Shown: in pieces, positions 59,736-64,000 of the stretch | How the letters are laid out: every line of letters starts with the position of its first letter | How positions within the stretch are numbered: position 1 is the first letter of the stretch | Assembly: GCA_024516155.1 (NCBI GenBank) | Contig: JAJJXM010000071.1 | Span: 232,700-296,699 of the forward strand | DNA length: 64,000 nt | Direction of reading: 5' to 3' | Source: Pyronema omphalodes | Lineage: Eukaryota > Ascomycota > Pezizomycetes > Pezizales > Pyronemataceae | Notes under the pieces: model-generated | What the model was told of the DNA's origin: nothing | The model's input: the letters and a program-made list of their open reading frames with translations, nothing else | Database searches by the model: none | Position numbers and translations under genes: made by a program

Positions 59736-61636
59736 ATGCCTACCCGATCCTCCGCTGTTGAGAAACAGCCCCTCCCCCCCGACAAAGCACCCCCTCGGGC
59801 GCTCGCGAAGGAAAAACGCGCTAACGCGGAGCCGCAAGGGTCTGACGTGTCCGACACGGAAATGCACGTATACACGTGCTCTGACGTCAGCGACGACTCT
59901 AGCGACGACGACGCGTCTTCCCGCACGGACTCCCCCACGCCTGCCACCCGCAACAACGCCAACCCCATCCCCAAGACCCCCCATAATAACAAAACCCTAC
60001 CCGACGTGAACTGCGACACCCCCGACCCTATCACCAACAACGACCCCCATTACACCGTGCACAGCACCACCGGCAAAAGTAACAAACGCCACGCCACATC
60101 CACCACCCACTCCGTGACACACATCGCCGCCGATTCCACTCCTGTTCTAGCCGGAGTCAAACGCACCCAACTTACTGCTGACAACTCCCCCATCGACGAT
60201 TCCCCCCTGACCCTCGAGCAACTATCTAACACCGTCAACACCGCCACGGACATGTTCCGACACGCAGACAGAGCCACGAACGACAGAATCTCCCAGGCGT
60301 TCCAATCTATCCACAAGTACCAATCCACGATCCGTGCTGTTCACGATCTCCTATGCCGTATCGCCCACGTCATACTCCCCAACGAAGACATCTCAGCCCT
60401 TCTTTCCCCCATCGAACCCTCCACCCCCGAGAACTCAACTGCCACCGCTCCACCTTCCCCCGAATCCAACGACCTCCCTTCTATTCATGCACCCTCCCCC
60501 GCTGCCCCCTGCCCCAAGGAACTTGCCTACTGGAAACAACGCTGTCTTGAAGCTGAAAACGAGCTCAAGAAACACAAGATCCCCCTCCCCTTCCACGCCC
60601 CCCGCCCCGATCCGAACACCTCCACCCCATGGCAAGAACAAGCACCCGCAACGAAAAGGTTGTTCCCCGGTGCCGCCCCCACGCCTCCTAAACAGACCCC
60701 TAAGCCTGCCAAAGCCCAAAAGAAAACTCCCCCCAGCCCCAGAGACATCTTCATCCCCTGCCCAGACCCCCGCTCCCTCCCAGATAGCGCGAAAGCGGCC
60801 ATCGGTCTATCCATCAACGCTGCCCTCCGAGAAACAAAGGTTCCCGACCACATCTCCATCATGACGGTCAAACGCAACATGAGTGGAAACCTCATCCTCA
60901 CACCCCCCCACAAACCTGACCCGATGAACTGACCACCCACCTGCCCCTGATCCTCGAAGCCGCCCGACGTGTACACCCCTCCTTGCTGCCCCCTAGGCTT
61001 AACGAAAGGTGGTACAAACTGGCTGTCCACAGTATCCGGACCTACTTTTTCCCAGACACAGAGGAAAGCATGACGCGCCTGAAAAATGAGATCGAATGCA
61101 ATCACAACGTCAACCTGACGCAGCTACCACCATACATGTCACACCCAGAGAAGTGGGCTCGTAAGTCAGCATCGAGCGTAATGATAGCCCTCGGCTCTAG
61201 TCAAGAATATAACACCCTCAAACGCACGAAAGTTGTCGTGCTCTTCGAACCGCGCCAGGTGACTGAGTTCTTCTCAGCCCGCTCCGTTGACCAGTGCCGC
61301 AGATGTCAAAAGTTCGGCCACCACCACACCACCTGCACCGCAGATAACGGTCCCATCTGCACCATCTGCGCCCTTACCCACCCGACCGAGTACCACCCAT
61401 GCGCAGCCTGCCCCTCACTTAAAGGCCGCAAATGCATCCATACCGTATACAAGTTTATCAACTGCGCCGACGCCGGCCTTCCCGACACTCAACACGCCGC
61501 CTACAGTACCCAATGCCCCATCAAGGTGAACACTGTACGAGAGGCATGGCTGAAGACCCGCCCCGACGATACCCAGAACACCATCTCCACGGAGACCAAC
61601 CCCATCGCAGATATTACCATGACCGCTGATGAATAA
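59736..61636 (+). pseudogene. LINE-A2 ORF1, one frameshift at a C run
   Basis: The ATG at 59736 (MPTRSSAVEKQPLPP) opens a frame to 60932. The frame moves at the C run at 60902-60908 and continues to TAA at 61636. The knuckles CRRCQKFGHHHTTC and CTICALTHPTEYHPCAAC are present, but the third is altered (KFINC for KCANC). Confidence 0.88.
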
Positions 61637-64000
61637 GTACAACTCATCAGCGGCGACCCTCCGGATAATATCACATAACCTGAACTGCAGCACCACCGCC
61701 CTCACAACGGTGTTGAACACAGCGAACGTAAACACAGACATCATTCTCGTCCAAGAGGTGAATGTCAAAGATCCCAAGTTTGTAGTCACACACCCTGATT
61801 TTGTTTTGCTTCTTCCCCCTCGTGCCCACCACAAAGCCAACCGCACCGCCGCATATGTCTCCCGGCTCAACCCCCACGTCCGAGTCACGCCCAGACCGGA
61901 TGTCAGCGGAGACCCCGACCTCCAGGTCCTAGAGGTCAGCACCGACCTTATCCCATCTTTTTACCTCCGCAACGTCTATAACGAACGTGACCCCCACACC
62001 AAAGTCTACACCATCCCCCGCGCGCTTACCCCCCTTACCCTGCCGCGTCGATGCGTTATCACAGGGGATCTCAACTCCCATCATCCTCTGTGGAACTCCT
62101 ACACGCGCAGAACATCACGTGCCGACGAGCTCGTCGAACTGTTGGAATCGCATAACTGGCGGTTGGTGAACGTCCCAGACGTCCCAACCCACCAATACAA
62201 GGACGGCACAGGCTCCTCGGTCCTGGACCTAACCCTGGCTTCCCCATCGATGGCAAGGGAAATAACAAACTGGGCCATCGACGACGGAATAGCCACAGGC
62301 TCGGACGACGAGGTCATCCGTTTTCAACTTAACTCTCTCCATCCAGACCACACGGTGACCCCCCTCGCAACTACTCGTCTAAACTGGAACAAAACGGATT
62401 GGGACACGTTTACCAAGGAGCTCAAGCTCCTCGCGAAGGCCAGACACCCCTACTGGACACACCCCGCGCCAACCCCTCCGCGGGCAACCTCGACGAATGG
62501 GCCGCCCTACTTCGAGACTCCATACAGAGTGCAGTGTCCAAGGCCACCCCGACCCTATCACCCACCCCGCGCTCGAAAAGGTGGTGGACTGAGGAAATCC
62601 GCCACACCCGTTGTGAAATGACCGCCGCCAGACGCCGATGGAAGCTCTCCCGGCTCCCCACTCACCACGACGCATACAAACGCCTCCGTAACAAACACTA
62701 CAGAACAGTGCGCTATGCCAAAGACTCACTGTGGAAGGAATACCTCGCAGCAGCGGAAGGCCCGGACATCTGGGCGGCGTTTAGTTACACGAACCCGCCT
62801 CGCACCCAACTGACCCCGCCGGTCAAAGCCATGGTAAGAGGCACAGAGAAACTGTGCGTTGACTCCGAGAGTAAGGTTGAAGCTTTTCAGGCGCTATTCC
62901 CCCCCCCCCCCCCAACTACCCCCCACACCCATAATTCCCGCTCTTCCCCCGAAATCCCCTGGCACACATTCACCCCCGATGAAATTGGTACTGCTATTTT
63001 ACCTCTTCCCTGAAAAAAGCCCCTTGCCCTGACACCATCACGTTCGCATGCCTTAGAAAGGCATACCACGCGATCCCCCACGCGTTCAACGCACTGTGCT
63101 CGGCACTTGGCAAGAAAGGATACCACCGGAAGTGCTGGCGAGAAGCCACCACGGTGATCATCCCAAGGCCAAACAAGCCCGACTACAGCCCGGTGAAAGC
63201 ATACCGACCGATCGCATTCCTTAATTGCATGGGAAAGGTTTGGGAAAAATTGATAGCGACGAGACTCAGCCTTATGGCGGAGTCACATGACACCCTGCAT
63301 GCAGATCAGATAGGCGGGCGCCCTAAACGCTCGGCTATCGACGCTGCGATCGCACTAACGCACGAAGTCGAAGCGAACGCTAGCCGTCGCCTAGTCACTT
63401 CTGCATCATTTTTAGACGTACGACGCGCGTTCGACAACGTCTCCTCGGACAGACTGCTCGCGATGATGCGCACACTAGGCTGCCCCCAAGCAGTTACCTC
63501 GTGGTGCTCCTCCTTCTTGAACGACCGCTCCACGGCCCTCTCGTTCGACGGCAGAACAGACACCCAGCGACCAATCAGAACCGGCATCCCTCAAGGCGCG
63601 CCAGCGTCCGCAATCCTTTTCCTTATCTATCTTCGACCCCTCTTCGACGCCCTACAGAATGCCCACCCCACACTTTGGACACCCAGCTACATGGACGACG
63701 TAGCCCTTGTTGCACACGGCCGGTCCAGAGAGGACAACGCCATGGAACTAGAATCCGCCGCTCGAACCGCCTTTCGCTGGGCGCAGCAGAACGCAGTAGC
63801 CTTCGAAGACTCTAAGTTGGAGTTACTACACTTTCACCGTTCGCGCACCGACAATCTGACAGAAGGAGTCAACGTCCGTCTGCCAAACGGCACGGTGGTG
63901 ACCCCGGGATCAAGAGGAGGAGAAACAGGCGTAGCTAGATGGATCGGAATTTACTTCGACAGAAAACTTTCCTTTGTACATCATGTAAAAATTAGATCAA
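61629..64000 (+). pseudogene. LINE-A2 ORF2, partial and frameshifted
   Basis: The ATG at 61629 overlaps the ORF1 stop (ATGAATAA). The endonuclease has SHN, LVQEVN and GDLNSHHPLW. The conserved GSDHEVIRF reads GSDDEVIRF, so the catalytic His (residue 227) is Asp. Frame changes occur near 62458 and 63000-63015. The RT region is then readable to the window edge, with FLDVRRAFDNV, GIPQGAPASAILFLIY and catalytic YMDD near 63690. The frame is cut at 64000 by the end of the window. Confidence 0.87.

Larger units (their letters stand above)
59446..64000 (+). mobile_element. LINE-A2: LINE-A-family element, runs off the window
   Basis: The head ACACCACCCAGCAAAGAGCG and a C run start at 59446. The 5' UTR carries the same hairpin and CTCTTTTTCG inverted repeat as LINE-A1. 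ORF1 has one frameshift; ORF2 has at least two frameshifts and an endonuclease substitution. The element continues past 64000 in the middle of RT. Confidence 0.9.

Noticed and set aside
1..64000. CRISPR arrays, tRNA or rRNA genes, bacterial operons or terminators
   Set aside because: No regular spacer repeats, no tRNA cloverleaf and no rRNA sequence were seen; the window is eukaryotic repeat DNA.

Overview
The window holds no convincing host gene. It is about 64 kb of retrotransposons nested inside one another. The dominant elements are Tad-like non-LTR retrotransposons (LINEs): ORF1 has a zinc-knuckle cluster, and ORF2 combines an APE-type endonuclease, a reverse transcriptase, an RNase H and a C-terminal C2HC motif. 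This fits a filamentous fungus, most likely an ascomycete, but the species cannot be fixed from the sequence. Families are named here for convenience: LINE-A (tail of TAAA/AAAT units), LINE-B (tail of CAAA units) and LINE-D (a sister of LINE-B by its ORF1). There is also a group of roughly 2-kb elements that carry a single coiled-coil protein and no reverse transcriptase. I call these ORF1-only elements ("HAL", by analogy with mammalian half-LINEs).

Layout from left to right. 1-7508: noncoding sequence, then a decayed Ty3/gypsy element (gag, protease, RT, RNase H, integrase). 7509-8666: a truncated LINE-A 3' end and an orphan coiled-coil reading frame. 8667-20045: HAL-E1, a LINE ORF2 scrap, then HAL-D split by a complete, open LINE-B1 (11856-18738). 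20046-25664: damaged LINE-C, scrap LINE-X, HAL-E2. 25665-56473: one LINE-D on the minus strand, broken into five pieces by HAL-F, HAL-G (which contains HAL-H), a complete open LINE-A1 (34336-41355), and HAL-I. HAL-I itself contains HAL-J and LINE-B2, and LINE-B2 contains HAL-K. 56474-64000: LINE-Y 3' half, a LINE 3' scrap, a second gypsy fragment with an LTR-like insert, another LINE 3' scrap, and LINE-A2 running off the window.

Nearly all of the insertions are bounded by perfect 10-15 bp target-site duplications, so order of arrival can be read directly: LINE-D before HAL-I before LINE-B2 before HAL-K, and HAL-G before HAL-H. Segment 8667-11855 is a close copy of 23683-26874. It is best explained by unequal crossing-over between HAL copies.

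How the parts probably work together: LINE-A and LINE-B encode complete retrotransposition machineries. The HAL elements have no polymerase but carry the same 5' head, and they end in either the LINE-A or the LINE-B 3' end, including a terminal AACC-loop-GGTT hairpin and the matching tetranucleotide tail. The simplest reading is a two-part system in which HAL RNAs are reverse transcribed by LINE ORF2 proteins while keeping their own conserved protein. The open HAL frames, the shared termini and the fresh target duplications are all visible; the functional link is inference.
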